From Mycetohabitans sp. B8 (GTDB taxonomy: Bacteria > Pseudomonadota > Gammaproteobacteria > Burkholderiales > Burkholderiaceae), in assembly GCF_021991875.1 (NCBI RefSeq), contig NZ_JAHLKR010000020.1, positions 1-64,000 on the forward strand: a stretch of 64,000 nucleotides of DNA. The letters are read 5' to 3'. A program made the translations under genes and the position numbers. Under the pieces are notes generated by a model. It did not search any database, was not told the DNA's origin, and worked only from the letters and a program-made list of their open reading frames with translations. Shown here piece after piece: positions 15,475-24,725 of the stretch; the stretch's first letter is position 1, and each line of letters starts with the position of its first letter.

Positions 15475-17934
15475 ATGACCAACCGCGGACCTGCCCCCGA
15501 CAGCCTGACGTGCGTTTGGCCGATGTTGTGGGTCGAAACGATTGCCGACTATGCGATATTCGCGTTGTCGCCGGATGGCCACATACTGAGCTGGAATGCC
15601 GGTGGCGAGCGTATCTACGGGTATACCCGCGAGCAAGCGCTGGAGCGCATGCTTGACGACCTGTATCCAGACCAGGACCGCCGGGCCGGCGCGCCCGCGG
15701 CTGCGCTGCGCACGGCGGCGCGCGACGGCCGTTATGAGAGCGAGGGATGGCGCGTGCGCCGCGACGGTACGACGTTCTGGGGCAGCATCGTGATGACGCC
15801 GCTGCATGGCACGCACGGCCAGCTACTCGGCTTCGGTAAGATCGTGCGCGACATGAGCGACAAGAAGAAAGTGCACGATGTGGCGATGGAGAGCGAGCGG
15901 CGTTTCCGGCTGCTCGTTCAGGGCGTGACCGACTATGCGATCTTCATGCTGTCGCCACAGGGCATTGTCACGAACTGGAACCAGGGCGCGCGACGCATCA
16001 AGGGCTACCAGGCCGAGGAGATCATCGGCTCGCATTTTTCCCGCTTCTACACGCGGCAGGAGGCTGCCGCCGGGGTGCCGCAACGCGGCCTCGAAGTGGC
16101 GGCGCGTGAAGGTCGCTGGGAGTCGGAAGGCTGGCGTGTGCGGCGCGACGGCTCCCGTTTTTGGGCGCACGTGGTGCTCGATGCCATCCGCGACGATGAT
16201 GGCGAGCTGATCGGCTTTGCCAAGATCACGCGCGATATCACCGAGCGGCGCGAGGCGGCTCAGGCGCTGGAGGAAACCCGCACTGCGCTGTTCCAGGCGC
16301 AGAAAATGGAGGCGATCGGCAAGTTGACCGGCGGTGTCGCGCACGACTTCAACAATGTGTTGCAGGTGCTGCGTGGCAACCTAGAGCTGCTCGAGAATCG
16401 CCATGGCGGCGACGCGTGGAGCCGTGAGCGGCTCGGCAAGGCCATCGACGCGGTGAACCGCGGGGCCAAGCTGGCCGCGCAATTGCTGGCGCTGGGCCGC
16501 CAGCAGCCGCTCAAGCCCCGGGTCGTCAACCTCAGCGGTGTGCTGCACGGCATGGACGACTTGCTGCGACGCGTGCTTGGCGAGACGATCCATATCGAGA
16601 CGACGGTGGCCGACGTGCTTTGGAACACGCTGGTGGACAGCCATCAGCTCGAAAACGTGATCCTCAATCTGGCCATCAACGCCCGCGATGCGATGCCCGA
16701 CGGAGGTCGGCTGGTGTTGGCGCTGGCCAATGCGGTGCTAGGTCCACAGCCGGTGGCCGGGATTCCGGATTTGCGTCCTGGTGAGTATGTGACGTTGGCG
16801 GTTACCGATACCGGCACCGGCATGCCGCCCAGCGTGATCGAGCGGGCGTTTGATCCATTTTTCACGACCAAGCCGGAAGGGCAGGGCACAGGGCTGGGCT
16901 TGAGCATGGCGTACGGCTTTGTGAAGCAAAGCGGAGGGCATATCCTGATCCGTAGCAAGCCGGGGCAAGGCACGAGCGTGCGCATCTACCTGCCGCGCTC
17001 CACGGCGCCGGCCGATACGGTGCGGGTGCCGCCGAGCGCGGCGCCGCAGGGCGGCAACGAGACGATCCTGGTGGTCGAGGACGACAAGGCGGTGCAGGCC
17101 ACCGTAGCCGAGACGTTGATGGGACTCGGCTACCGGGTGCTGCGCGCTGACGACGCAGATCAGGCACTGGCATTGATCCGCAGCGGCGTGCATGTCGACG
17201 TGCTGCTTTCGGATGTGGTGATGCCGGGTTCGATCCGCTGCCGCGAACTCGCGCGTATGGCGTTGCGCCTTCGACCGTGGTTGAAGATCGTGTTCACATC
17301 CGGCTATACCAAGGACGCAATCGAGGACAATGCGCGGCTGGACGACAGCGTCGAACTGCTGCGCAAGCCATACAGCCGCGAGCAGTTGGCGGCGCGTTTG
17401 CGCACCGTGCTCGGCAACCACGACGTGTCCGTCACCGCCGGCCGGGCATGCTCGGCGGTGCTGGCCCCGAGCGATGCGACTGCCGCGCTCCGCCGCGCCC
17501 CTCGGCCCGCAAAACGCGTTGACCCGCCGCCGCAGGGGGCGGCCAGTGTGCGTCAGTCCCCGGTGCCGGACGATCCGGCTGCGCGTGCCGAGCGCTTGCG
17601 CATCCTGCTAGTCGACGACGACGCGGCGGCGACCGAGGCGGTACGGGAAATCCTATCGATGCAGGGACATGTGACGGTCGCGGCGGGCACGGCGGAAGCG
17701 GCGCTGGACGCGATCCGGCGCGATCGGTTCGACGTATTGCTCACTGACATCACGCTGCCGGGCATGTCAGGGGTCGAATTGGCCCAACGCTCGCTCGACG
17801 TACAGCGCAGTCTGCGCGTGATCTTCGCTTCCGGCAACGATGTTCCGGGCAACTGTGATCTGGGTTTCGCGTGGGAAGCGCTGCGCAAACCGTACACCGT
17901 GGAGCAGTTGCGTGCCGTACTGGGGCGGCCGTGA
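15475..17934 (+). CDS. Hybrid histidine kinase, PAS-PAS-HisKA-HATPase-REC-REC
   Basis: About 819 aa from the ATG at 15475. Two PAS domains in tandem (residues about 15-130 and 140-260) share the pattern ADYAIF-x-LSP-x-G...W-N...R-I-x-GY and end in RDMSDKK and RDITERR. The phosphoacceptor block is GGVAHDFNNVLQV. The ATPase domain has NLAINARDAMPDGG, DTGTGM and GTGLGLSMAYGF. Two receiver domains follow, with phosphorylatable Asp in LLSDVVMPG and LLTDITLPG and Lys in LRKPYS and LRKPYT. There is no membrane segment, so it is a cytoplasmic sensor, perhaps of redox, light or a small ligand through PAS. No cognate output gene is adjacent. Confidence 0.92.
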   Translation: MTNRGPAPDSLTCVWPMLWVETIADYAIFALSPDGHILSWNAGGERIYGYTREQALERMLDDLYPDQDRRAGAPAAALRTAARDGRYESEGWRVRRDGTTFWGSIVMTPLHGTHGQLLGFGKIVRDMSDKKKVHDVAMESERRFRLLVQGVTDYAIFMLSPQGIVTNWNQGARRIKGYQAEEIIGSHFSRFYTRQEAAAGVPQRGLEVAAREGRWESEGWRVRRDGSRFWAHVVLDAIRDDDGELIGFAKITRDITERREAAQALEETRTALFQAQKMEAIGKLTGGVAHDFNNVLQVLRGNLELLENRHGGDAWSRERLGKAIDAVNRGAKLAAQLLALGRQQPLKPRVVNLSGVLHGMDDLLRRVLGETIHIETTVADVLWNTLVDSHQLENVILNLAINARDAMPDGGRLVLALANAVLGPQPVAGIPDLRPGEYVTLAVTDTGTGMPPSVIERAFDPFFTTKPEGQGTGLGLSMAYGFVKQSGGHILIRSKPGQGTSVRIYLPRSTAPADTVRVPPSAAPQGGNETILVVEDDKAVQATVAETLMGLGYRVLRADDADQALALIRSGVHVDVLLSDVVMPGSIRCRELARMALRLRPWLKIVFTSGYTKDAIEDNARLDDSVELLRKPYSREQLAARLRTVLGNHDVSVTAGRACSAVLAPSDATAALRRAPRPAKRVDPPPQGAASVRQSPVPDDPAARAERLRILLVDDDAAATEAVREILSMQGHVTVAAGTAEAALDAIRRDRFDVLLTDITLPGMSGVELAQRSLDVQRSLRVIFASGNDVPGNCDLGFAWEALRKPYTVEQLRAVLGRP

Positions 17935-18133
17935 CGGGTGCGGGCCACGCAAGATGACGATAGGAGCATCACTATTGTCGCAGGAATGCAATGGGTATGA
18001 CTGAAGTAGCGGTCACCCGTGTCGGCTCGTCGATGAACGGTTTTGTGCAATCCGGCGCAGGCCGGGACAATGTGGCAAGGCCAGCGAACTCGGTGAGTTC
18101 CGTCTATTTGGGTCATTGAGCGGCGTCGTTGGA

Positions 18134-19764
18134 TCAAGCAGATCGCTTCATGCCGATCCGCTCGCGCATTTGCGCGGTGATCGTCTGTCGTACGCGGACG
18201 TAGCCATGCCACGGATCGGTATTCTGTTTGGCGAGACGGTGGCGAAGGTTGGCGATCGTCCATTGATTGGCGCGCTTCAGTGACGTAAGTTCGTCACGCC
18301 GGAGCGGGACCGAGACGGGCAACTGGGCTCGGGCGCGTACCGCGTACGGTGCAATCGTTGTCACGCCTTGGCCATTGCGTAGATAGTCGATGAAAATACG
18401 ACCGACCCGGTTTCTCGGGCCGGATACCGCTGAGGATCGGTCCGGCAGCTGTCGTGCCATATGCTGGACAAGCGCTTGCGTGAACTCTTTCACAACGGCC
18501 CATTCCTGTGACGCCGTTAACGGCACCACCAGATGAAGCCCCTTGCCGCCGCTCGTTTTCAGGAATGATGTCAGACCGAGTTCGTCCAGCACGGCCAGTG
18601 TCAGTTGTGTCGCCTCGATCATTCGTTTCCACGGTAGCGCAGGGTCGGGATCGAGGTCTAGTACGAAAGGGTCGGGATGATCGAGCCGCGCGGTGGTCGC
18701 ATTCCATGTATGCAACTCGATGGCGCCCATCTGCGCCGCGCATCGAATGCGTTTTGCAATGACTGGAAGTTGGGCAGCCCCGCTTTGTTGAGGACTACCA
18801 CTTCGCCGTCCAGCCATGCCGAGTCCAGTTTTAGGTGGCCTAACGCCTCGGCCTGGCGCGGCATCTTCAAGGTCCAGTCGTTGCCGTTACGGGTGAACAG
18901 CCTGACCTCATCGCCGTCGATCCGCGCCAGGATCCGATAGCCATCAAACTTGATTTCATACCGCCAGTGGCCGGCCGGGGCAGCATCCACTAGCGTCGCG
19001 AGCGCTGGTTTGAGCGATTGGGGTAACGGTGCGGCGCGTGCGCCGTCCAGCGCAGGCGTGTGGAGCTCACGCCGGCTCTGTGTCGTGGCGGGCTCGTGTA
19101 GGGGGGCTTGCGCCGACGCGTTGCTTGTCGTTCCAGGTTGGCGCTGGCGCGTCGCCTGACGCGTCGCGGGGCGTTGGCCCGAGGTCGCGGGCCGCAGGGT
19201 GCGGTCACTGAGCACGCTGTCCGGCAGCGCTTGCACAATATCGTATTCAGATTCCGGGCGCGCATAGCTGTCGTCCGATTTGATCAGCAGCCATGGCTCT
19301 TGCTTGCCTTCCTGCCGGATACGTACGAGATGCCAACGACCGGTGAGTTTTTCGCCGTTAAGGTGGAAGGTCAGTCGGCCTTTTCGGTAAGCCTCGGTGG
19401 GCTCGCCGTCCGGCACCCAGACGCCGCGGTCCCATACGATCACGTCGCCGGCGCCATAGTGGCCTTTCGGGATATGACCTTCGAACGTCGCATAGTCGAG
19501 CGGGTGATCCTCCACATGGATCGCGATGCGCTTGACATGTGGGTCCAAGCTCGGCCCCTTCGGGACCGCCCAGCTTTTCAATGTGCCCTCTAGCTCGAGG
19601 CGCAAGTCGTAGTGCAACCGCGTCGCGTCGTGCTTCTGCACGCAGAACTGCAATGCAGGGTTGGTACGCCCCCGTTGTGCCGACGGCTTGCCCGTTTTCC
19701 CCGACGGCTCTGGGGTGGTGTCGAAGTCGCGCTTACGCGTGTATTCATCTAGTGCCTTTCGCAT
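18134..19764 (-). pseudogene. ligD: DNA ligase D with a large internal deletion
   Basis: LigD is normally about 800-900 aa (phosphoesterase, ATP-dependent ligase, primase-polymerase) and repairs double-strand breaks with Ku. Here the phosphoesterase domain is complete (CVQKHDATRLHYDLRLELEG, DHPLDYATFEGHIP). The ligase domain begins normally with the nucleotidyl Lys in YEIKFDGYR and reaches LPNFQSLQNAFDAR (about 18745). Then the sequence jumps, in another frame, to MGAIELHTWNATTARLDHPD, the middle of the polymerase domain, which continues intact to the end (FLKTSGGKGLHLVVPL...). Roughly 300-350 codons are missing across the junction. The product could at best be a phosphoesterase fragment. No ku gene is in the window. 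Confidence 0.9.
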
Positions 19765-19828
19765 CCGGGTCTCCGTTCGTGCGTCGGACCTGCGCGCCGT
19801 GCTTGGGTGTGCCGGTCCACCGTCCGCG

Positions 19829-20392
19829 TCACTCCCCCATTGCAATTCGGTCTAGGTCGGTGCATGGTCGCTCGCCTGTGGCCGGCCGCGCACCCAAGTG
19901 TCTACCCCCGCGGGTGGGGTAGATATCATCGTCAGTCGGCACCCCGTTATAGTCGCCTGCTAGCACGACGGGCCGGCTGTCGTTGACCATCGTCGCCGCA
20001 TGTTCGATCAGCTTGTCAAACCAGGCGAGCTTGTAGTCGAACTTCGGGCTGGGCTGCGGATTGCCGTTCAGCAAGTACAACGTCGCAATCAGCAAGCCGG
20101 CGACGCTGACTTCCAGGTACCGGCTATGCGTGTCGGCCTCGAAGCCGGGCAGCGCCCGTCGCATAGTACATGGCTGCTCGCCCCGCGCCAGGATTGCCAC
20201 GCCGTTCCACGCTGCCTGGCCGCGCCAGAGCGCGCCGTAGCCGGCCCGCTCCAGCTCGCTTGCCGGAAAGCGCTCGTCGGGTGTCTTCAGTTGCTGCAGG
20301 CAGCCCGTGTCAGGCGCCTTGCGCTCGAGCCATTCCAGCAGTTGGCCGAGTCGTGCCCGCAGGCCGTTGAGGTTAAAGGTGGCGATTTTCAA
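19829..20392 (-). pseudogene. xthA: Exodeoxyribonuclease III, truncated, catalytic Glu changed
   Basis: The N-terminal two thirds follow ExoIII closely: MKIATFNLNGLRARL, WNGVAILARG, THSRYLEVSV, NGNPQPSPKFDYKLAWFDKL and VLAGDYN. The homology stops after about residue 160 (DDDIYP) and the frame ends at 187 residues instead of about 260, so the C-terminal Asp-His catalytic part is gone. The metal-binding Glu (E34 in E. coli, in CLQE) reads Gln here (CLQQLK). Truncation and active-site loss together indicate a dead gene. It lies head-to-tail with the broken ligD, so two DNA-repair genes decayed together. Confidence 0.88.
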
Positions 20393-20734
20393 TGGTCGGG
20401 TACTTCGATGGCGCGCACCCCGCTAGCCCAGCAAGCCTCATGCCGATCCGTCGTTGTCGTGCGCTGCCGCCGCAGCGCGTCACACCGCGCGGCGGCGCGC
20501 ACCCGACAAGCGAAACGGCCACGGCGACCTCGATAAGGCGCCGCGCCGCATGCCGACCCAGGATTTTGCCGGATTCGCCAACAACTATGATGGGCCAAGG
20601 CTTGGCCTGTGGCGTTCCGCCTATTACCGGGCGGTAAGCTACCTATCAGTTCGCGATCCTGTTCGGCAAACGATTCGCTTGCGCCATCAGCTGAGATTTT
20701 TTAACCGACCTCAGCACACAAAATTTCTGATATC
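20393..20734. other. Region without a supported gene
   Basis: 340 bp between the xthA remnant and an IS3-type remnant. A plus-strand frame is open through it but shows no recognised domain before the transposase fragment. No clear repeats. Confidence 0.35.
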
Positions 20735-21019
20735 TCCATTGCTATGCTCAGATAACGGCTTGGTATTCAATAGCCGCGACTACACCGCGCTAGTAAGCGG
20801 TTAGGGGCGACGCCAGCCGTTCATCATGCCACATTGTCTGCGGCAAAACGGCATGGTCGAGCGCGTGATACGCACCCTCAAGGAGCAATGCACGCATCGC
20901 CACCGCTTCGAGACCTTGCAGCACGCGAGCCGGGTCATAGACGACTAAATACAGTTCTACAACCACCGGCGCTTGCTCAGGCGCTGGGCATGCAAACGCC
21001 CGTACAGGCGTTCAATTGA
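20735..21019 (+). mobile_element. IS3-family transposase OrfB remnant (C-terminal)
   Basis: The pieces read LCSDNGLVFNSRDYTALVSG (second Asp of the DDE triad in SDNG), then NGMVERVIRTLKEQC (catalytic Glu in ER-x-I-R-TLKEQC), then IQFYNHRR and finally QALGMQTPVQAFN in a shifted frame. In-frame stops follow LVSG and interrupt VIDD-IQFYN. This is the last third of an rve-domain integrase-type transposase with several inactivating mutations. The first Asp and OrfA are absent. Confidence 0.85.
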
Positions 21020-21242
21020 GCAGCCTGATGTGTGCCCATTGTGCTAGGTCATTACAGTAACGCTGTATCGACCATTGGTTGGCGGTTGAGCGATATTCGT
21101 TGTCGATCGTATAGCCGCCGGCCATTGGGAATATCCAATATAAATGGCGGAATCATTGTTACGGCGTCTCATAACATAGAAGAGCGCCGTTGCGGTTGCG
21201 GTTGCCGTTGCCGCTTGGTTTTTCAAGTCTGGGGAGGAAGCG

Positions 21243-21638
21243 ATGACGATCTTTGGTGTTATCGTAAGCAAGCTGCTGCGTAACGCGAAGCCGGATGCGT
21301 GTATCGTTTCGCTGGAACCCGCGCCGGACCCGGCGGCGGCTACGGTGTCGACCGACGCGCCGATTCCGGTGCCGACACCGCTGAGTGGCGTCGATGTCGC
21401 CGCCGTGCTGGATGCACGGGTGTGCGAGGGCGGGCATGCGCTGGATTGGCGGCGATCTTTGACCGACCTGTTCGCCGCGCTGGATATCGACGACGGCCTT
21501 GCGCAACTCAGCCAGCTTGCCGGCGAATTGAGATGCGACGGCCCGATTGACGACCCGGCGACGATCGAGCGGTTGCACGGCAAGTTGATGCATGCGCTGG
21601 CCGCTAATGGCGCAAAAGTCCCCCCGCCGTTCCATTGA
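21243..21638 (+). CDS. DUF3597-domain protein
   Basis: A 131-aa protein matching the DUF3597 layout: N-terminal MTIFGVIVSKLL amphipathic segment, a Pro/Ala/Thr-rich linker, then a conserved helical domain (VDVAAVLDAR, LDWRRSLTDLFAALDID, LAQLAGEL) ending LMHALAANGAKVP. The family is widespread in Proteobacteria with no established function. The ribosome site GGGGAGGAAGCG precedes the ATG. The upstream 60 bp contains an imperfect hexanucleotide run (GTTGCG/GTTGCC). Confidence 0.85.
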   Translation: MTIFGVIVSKLLRNAKPDACIVSLEPAPDPAAATVSTDAPIPVPTPLSGVDVAAVLDARVCEGGHALDWRRSLTDLFAALDIDDGLAQLSQLAGELRCDGPIDDPATIERLHGKLMHALAANGAKVPPPFH

Positions 21639-21772
21639 GCGGCGCTTTGTTGTGGACCTTGAAATTGATTGACAATGCTCATGACATAATCTAACCGGAC
21701 GTTGCCGATAGAATGTCGGCTTCGCGATGGCAGCTAGGGCGTCGCGTTTTCCTCCTTGTCACGATTTTCCAT

Positions 21773-22234
21773 ATGTATAAGAAAGGCGCTGTTGTCGAGA
21801 TTCAATTCACCGCCAACCGGCTCAACGACCACGTAGGAGAGCCTTACTGGATCGACCTGGACCCGGACGAGGCGGCGGCTCTGTATCGGCAATTGCACGC
21901 CAGGTTTGCCAATGCGACGCCGCAGGCTCAACCGCTTATCGTATCGTTAGACGCACCGGCGGCCGGGCACGGCCCGGCAGGGGACGCATCATGTCAGGCG
22001 GGCCTCGCTGCACGGCTCGATACCGCCGCAGCGGTGCAGCCGGCTTCGGCGCAGCCCGACGTGGTCGCGTTTCGACAATGGGTCTGCGTGATCTGCGGCT
22101 GGGTCTATGACGAGGCGCACGGCGCGCCAGACGATGGGCTCCCGCCAGGGACCCGCTGGGAAGACGTGCCGGCCGATTGGCGGTGCCCGCTTTGCGATGT
22201 GGGCAAGGCGGACTTCGCGATGGTCGAGTTCTGA
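21773..22234 (+). CDS. Rubredoxin with long N-terminal extension
   Basis: From the ATG at 21773 the protein has 153 residues; an ATG at 21713 is also possible. The last 55 residues are a rubredoxin: WVCVICGWVYDEAHG, the Pro/Gly-rich loop DGLPPGTRWEDVP, and CPLCDVGKADF. The four Cys ligands for one iron are intact. Rubredoxins transfer single electrons, for example to alkane hydroxylases or nitric-oxide/oxygen reductases. The first about 95 residues are not rubredoxin: an initial EIQFTANRLNDHVGEPYWID segment then an Ala-rich linker. No reductase or hydroxylase is adjacent. Confidence 0.85.
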   Translation: MYKKGAVVEIQFTANRLNDHVGEPYWIDLDPDEAAALYRQLHARFANATPQAQPLIVSLDAPAAGHGPAGDASCQAGLAARLDTAAAVQPASAQPDVVAFRQWVCVICGWVYDEAHGAPDDGLPPGTRWEDVPADWRCPLCDVGKADFAMVEF

Positions 22235-22537
22235 ACCGGTATCAGTCAGTGTCACGGTTCACTGGTATGCGTCGAGGATGCCGGGTAGGCTGGCATCGCA
22301 TACTTTGCACAGCGTGGCTGGCGCCGATCGTGGCCGATCGGCGCGGTCGCCATACAGGCGTGTCGTTCTGTGTCATGGTCAACAATAAATGGGTCACGTA
22401 CTTGCGATGCTTGTATCCCCTCTACACGCAAGCGCCAACTTCATGTCCAAGTCGCCTCGAGATCCTGCCTAGGCTTTCGCTGAACCGGCCCGGTGGCCGC
22501 TTCACGCAGCAGCAGGTGCGGGCTCCGTCAGCGAGGG
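22235..22537. other. Short gap without a recognised gene
   Basis: 302 bp between convergent rubredoxin and sensor kinase genes. No convincing coding frame, and no strong hairpin followed by a T-run was found by eye. Confidence 0.35.
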
Positions 22538-23839
22538 TTAGGGTTCCTCGCCTGGCAGCCCAGGCAACGTCATGACAAAGCGTGCGCCGCCGAGCTCGCC
22601 TTGCTCGAGCCATACGCTGCCGCCGTGCAGCAGTGCGACGCGCCGCACGATCGCCAGTCCCAAGCCGAAGCCGCTGGTTTGCCGGTCGCGGTTGGAATGC
22701 AGCCGGTAGAACGGCTCGAATACCCGTTGACGATCTTCGATGGGGATGCCTGGGCCGTCGTCCTCGACAGCAAGCTGCAGCGCGCCATGCGCGTCAGTCG
22801 TTGCGCTCAGCATGATGTTGTTGCCCGCATAGCGCAGGCCGTTGCGCACCAGGTTCAATAATGCGCGGGCAACCAGCTTCGGATCGCATACGTGCCGCTG
22901 TGGCGCGCCCTGCGTCGATACCGACAGTGTCAGCCCTCGGTCGTCGACGTCATGCGCGACGCTGCCGGCGACGCTGTCGAGCAGTTCGCCGACCGCCACA
23001 TGCATCGGCGTCTTGTGCGGCGCCCACTGCTCAAGGCGGCATAGCGTTATCAACTCGGTCACTAAATCGTCGAGCTCCCGCACGTCGGCGTGCAGCGCGT
23101 CGTGGCGCTCGCGCTGGCGCTCAGGCGAGTCTGGCGACGCAAGCAGCGCCAGCCCAAATTCGAGCCTGGCCAGCGGCGTCTTCAGCTCGTGCGAAATACC
23201 GTACATCATGTCACGCTGCTGCAGGATCGAGGTCTCGATCTGCTCGGCCATCTCATTAAATTGCCGCGACAACGCATAGATGTTCGACTTGCTGGACACC
23301 TGGGCCCGCGTGGACAGCTTGCCTGTGCCGAATGCACGAGCAGCGGCCTCAAGCTTGCGCAGATCGCGCCAGTGGTAATGAATCCATGCCCCGACGGCCA
23401 GCAGCGTGGCGAGCGCGATGAACCCGTATGCGTAGATCTGGATGTCCAGATTGGTCGGCTCCTCCGGATTGGCGTGCACGATCATGCCGTCCGGCAATGG
23501 CATGTAGTAGTGATTGGTATCCATGCTCATCACGATCTTGCCGGCACGCAGTTCGCTCAACTGCCGCCCGTTGAGCAACCGCTCGACGTCCTGCCATGTC
23601 ATGAAGCTGAAACTTTCGCTCCCATGCTTGCTCAGTTCGCGTAGCGCCGCGGCGCGCTGATCGCCGGCGTGCCGCGCGAGATAATCGGTCAGCACGAACG
23701 CGTAGGTGGACAGCGAATTGCGCGCCTGCTCGCTGGCGCGCTCATGAAAAATGCGAACGAACGACACGTTGACCAATGCGATGGCGGCACCCGCGACGAC
23801 GATGACGGCCAAGTACAGCTGGATCAGCGAACGAAGCAT
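22538..23839 (-). CDS. Sensor histidine kinase, RstB-like
   Basis: A 433-aa membrane kinase. The ATG at 23839 follows GGGAGGAGTC. Two transmembrane segments (residues about 5-25 and 135-155) frame a periplasmic domain. A HAMP linker, then the phosphoacceptor His in GISHELKTPLARLEFG, and an ATPase domain with NLVRNGLRYA, DDGPGI and GFGLGLAIVRRV follow. Its partner gene immediately upstream is an internally deleted OmpR-type regulator, so the kinase is orphaned. In relatives this kind of pair sits beside a mipA/ompV gene, whose remnant is also here. The kinase itself looks intact. Confidence 0.9.
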   Translation of the reverse strand: MLRSLIQLYLAVIVVAGAAIALVNVSFVRIFHERASEQARNSLSTYAFVLTDYLARHAGDQRAAALRELSKHGSESFSFMTWQDVERLLNGRQLSELRAGKIVMSMDTNHYYMPLPDGMIVHANPEEPTNLDIQIYAYGFIALATLLAVGAWIHYHWRDLRKLEAAARAFGTGKLSTRAQVSSKSNIYALSRQFNEMAEQIETSILQQRDMMYGISHELKTPLARLEFGLALLASPDSPERQRERHDALHADVRELDDLVTELITLCRLEQWAPHKTPMHVAVGELLDSVAGSVAHDVDDRGLTLSVSTQGAPQRHVCDPKLVARALLNLVRNGLRYAGNNIMLSATTDAHGALQLAVEDDGPGIPIEDRQRVFEPFYRLHSNRDRQTSGFGLGLAIVRRVALLHGGSVWLEQGELGGARFVMTLPGLPGEEP

Positions 23840-24132
23840 TGACTCCTCCCACGCGAACGGGCTGAATCGGTAGCCGCGTCCCAGATGGTCTTGATCTTGC
23901 ACGGCGCTGACGTAGCGTCTGCGAAGCGTCGCCTGAGTTGTGAGATGCTGGAATTGACGGAACGGTCCAGTGCGTCGAATTCGATGCCGCGCAGTGCATC
24001 CAGCGCGACGTTCCCGCGCCGGACCCCATGGACCAAGGATTTGTCGCTGTCGAGGATCTCGCGCACCAACTGCGCGAGCGGGTCCTCATCCTCAATTAGC
24101 AGGACCTGATGTTTAAGCGGTACGTCTTCCAT
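23824..24132 (-). pseudogene. OmpR-family response regulator, middle deleted
   Basis: The 102-codon frame starts like a receiver domain (MEDVPLKHQVLLIEDED, LAQLVREIL) and continues directly into the end of a winged-helix DNA-binding domain (ELRGIEF-type start of helix 3: LRGIEFDALDRSV, ISQLRRRFADA, then KIKTIW). A complete protein is about 235 aa, so about 130 codons are missing, including the phosphorylated Asp. The deletion keeps the frame for a while, but the end no longer has the expected GYLF hairpin. It overlaps the start of the kinase gene. Confidence 0.85.
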
Positions 24133-24309
24133 GGTCTTTTTTGTGTCGCACCGGCCGATTCTATCCGGCCTAGCGGTGCCATGGATAGTGCGCAGATAGC
24201 CCAGGACAACCCGTTAAACTGGGACACAAATCTGCACAACTTCAGAATAGAGGTGCAGTCGGCGATCTTAGACTATTGTTTCCATCACAACCTTTTTGCT
24301 GACTCGCGT

Positions 24310-24426
24310 ACAAACGTCTACTCTCCCTGGCGTTGCCGCTGGCCACGTTGCCTGCCGCGCCACCGACTCATGCCGAGCACATCTATACGATCATGGTTGG
24401 CGGCGGTGTAGACTATTCGCCGTTTC
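24310..24426 (+). pseudogene. MipA/OmpV-family outer-membrane protein, 5' remnant
   Basis: The frame reads RLLSLALPLATLPAAPPTHA (signal peptide) then EHIYTIMVGGGVDYSPFHAG, the first strand of MipA/OmpV-type porins. The expected start codon is not present in frame, and the sequence stops at the junction with the lysR remnant. The assignment is supported by position, divergent from a two-component system as in related genomes (recalled, not checked). Confidence 0.5.
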
Positions 24427-24725
24427 ACGCTGGCACGTACCCCATCTGGGCGTTGTCGCCCATCAGAAACGCGTGGTTGGCGTCGGCGACCGCGCGCAGG
24501 TAGTGCCACAGGGACGTGACGCGGCGCAGCTTGCGCAAATCCTCGCGGCAGCATAGCCAGAAGCGACGCGTGACGAATACTTCGTCTACCAGCACGGGCA
24601 TGATCGCCAGATCGGCCTCGCGCTTGGACAGGCTCACGAAATGCGGCACCGGCAGCAGGTCGATCGAGATGTCGGGATGGTGCGCGCTGAAGCGTGCCAA
24701 TTGCGGCGACAAGAAAAAACAGCCG
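24425..24725 (-). pseudogene. LysR-type regulator, C-terminal remnant with internal deletion
   Basis: The frame starts FFLSPQLARFSAHHPDISI, then LLPVPHFVSLSKREADLAI, the first half of a LysR effector-binding domain. It jumps to DEVFVTRRFWLCC, EDLRKLRRVTSLWHYLR, the last part of the same domain, ending near GDNAQMGYVPA. About 90 residues between the two halves are missing, and the DNA-binding HTH is absent. It is squeezed between tyrB and the mipA remnant. Confidence 0.8.
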
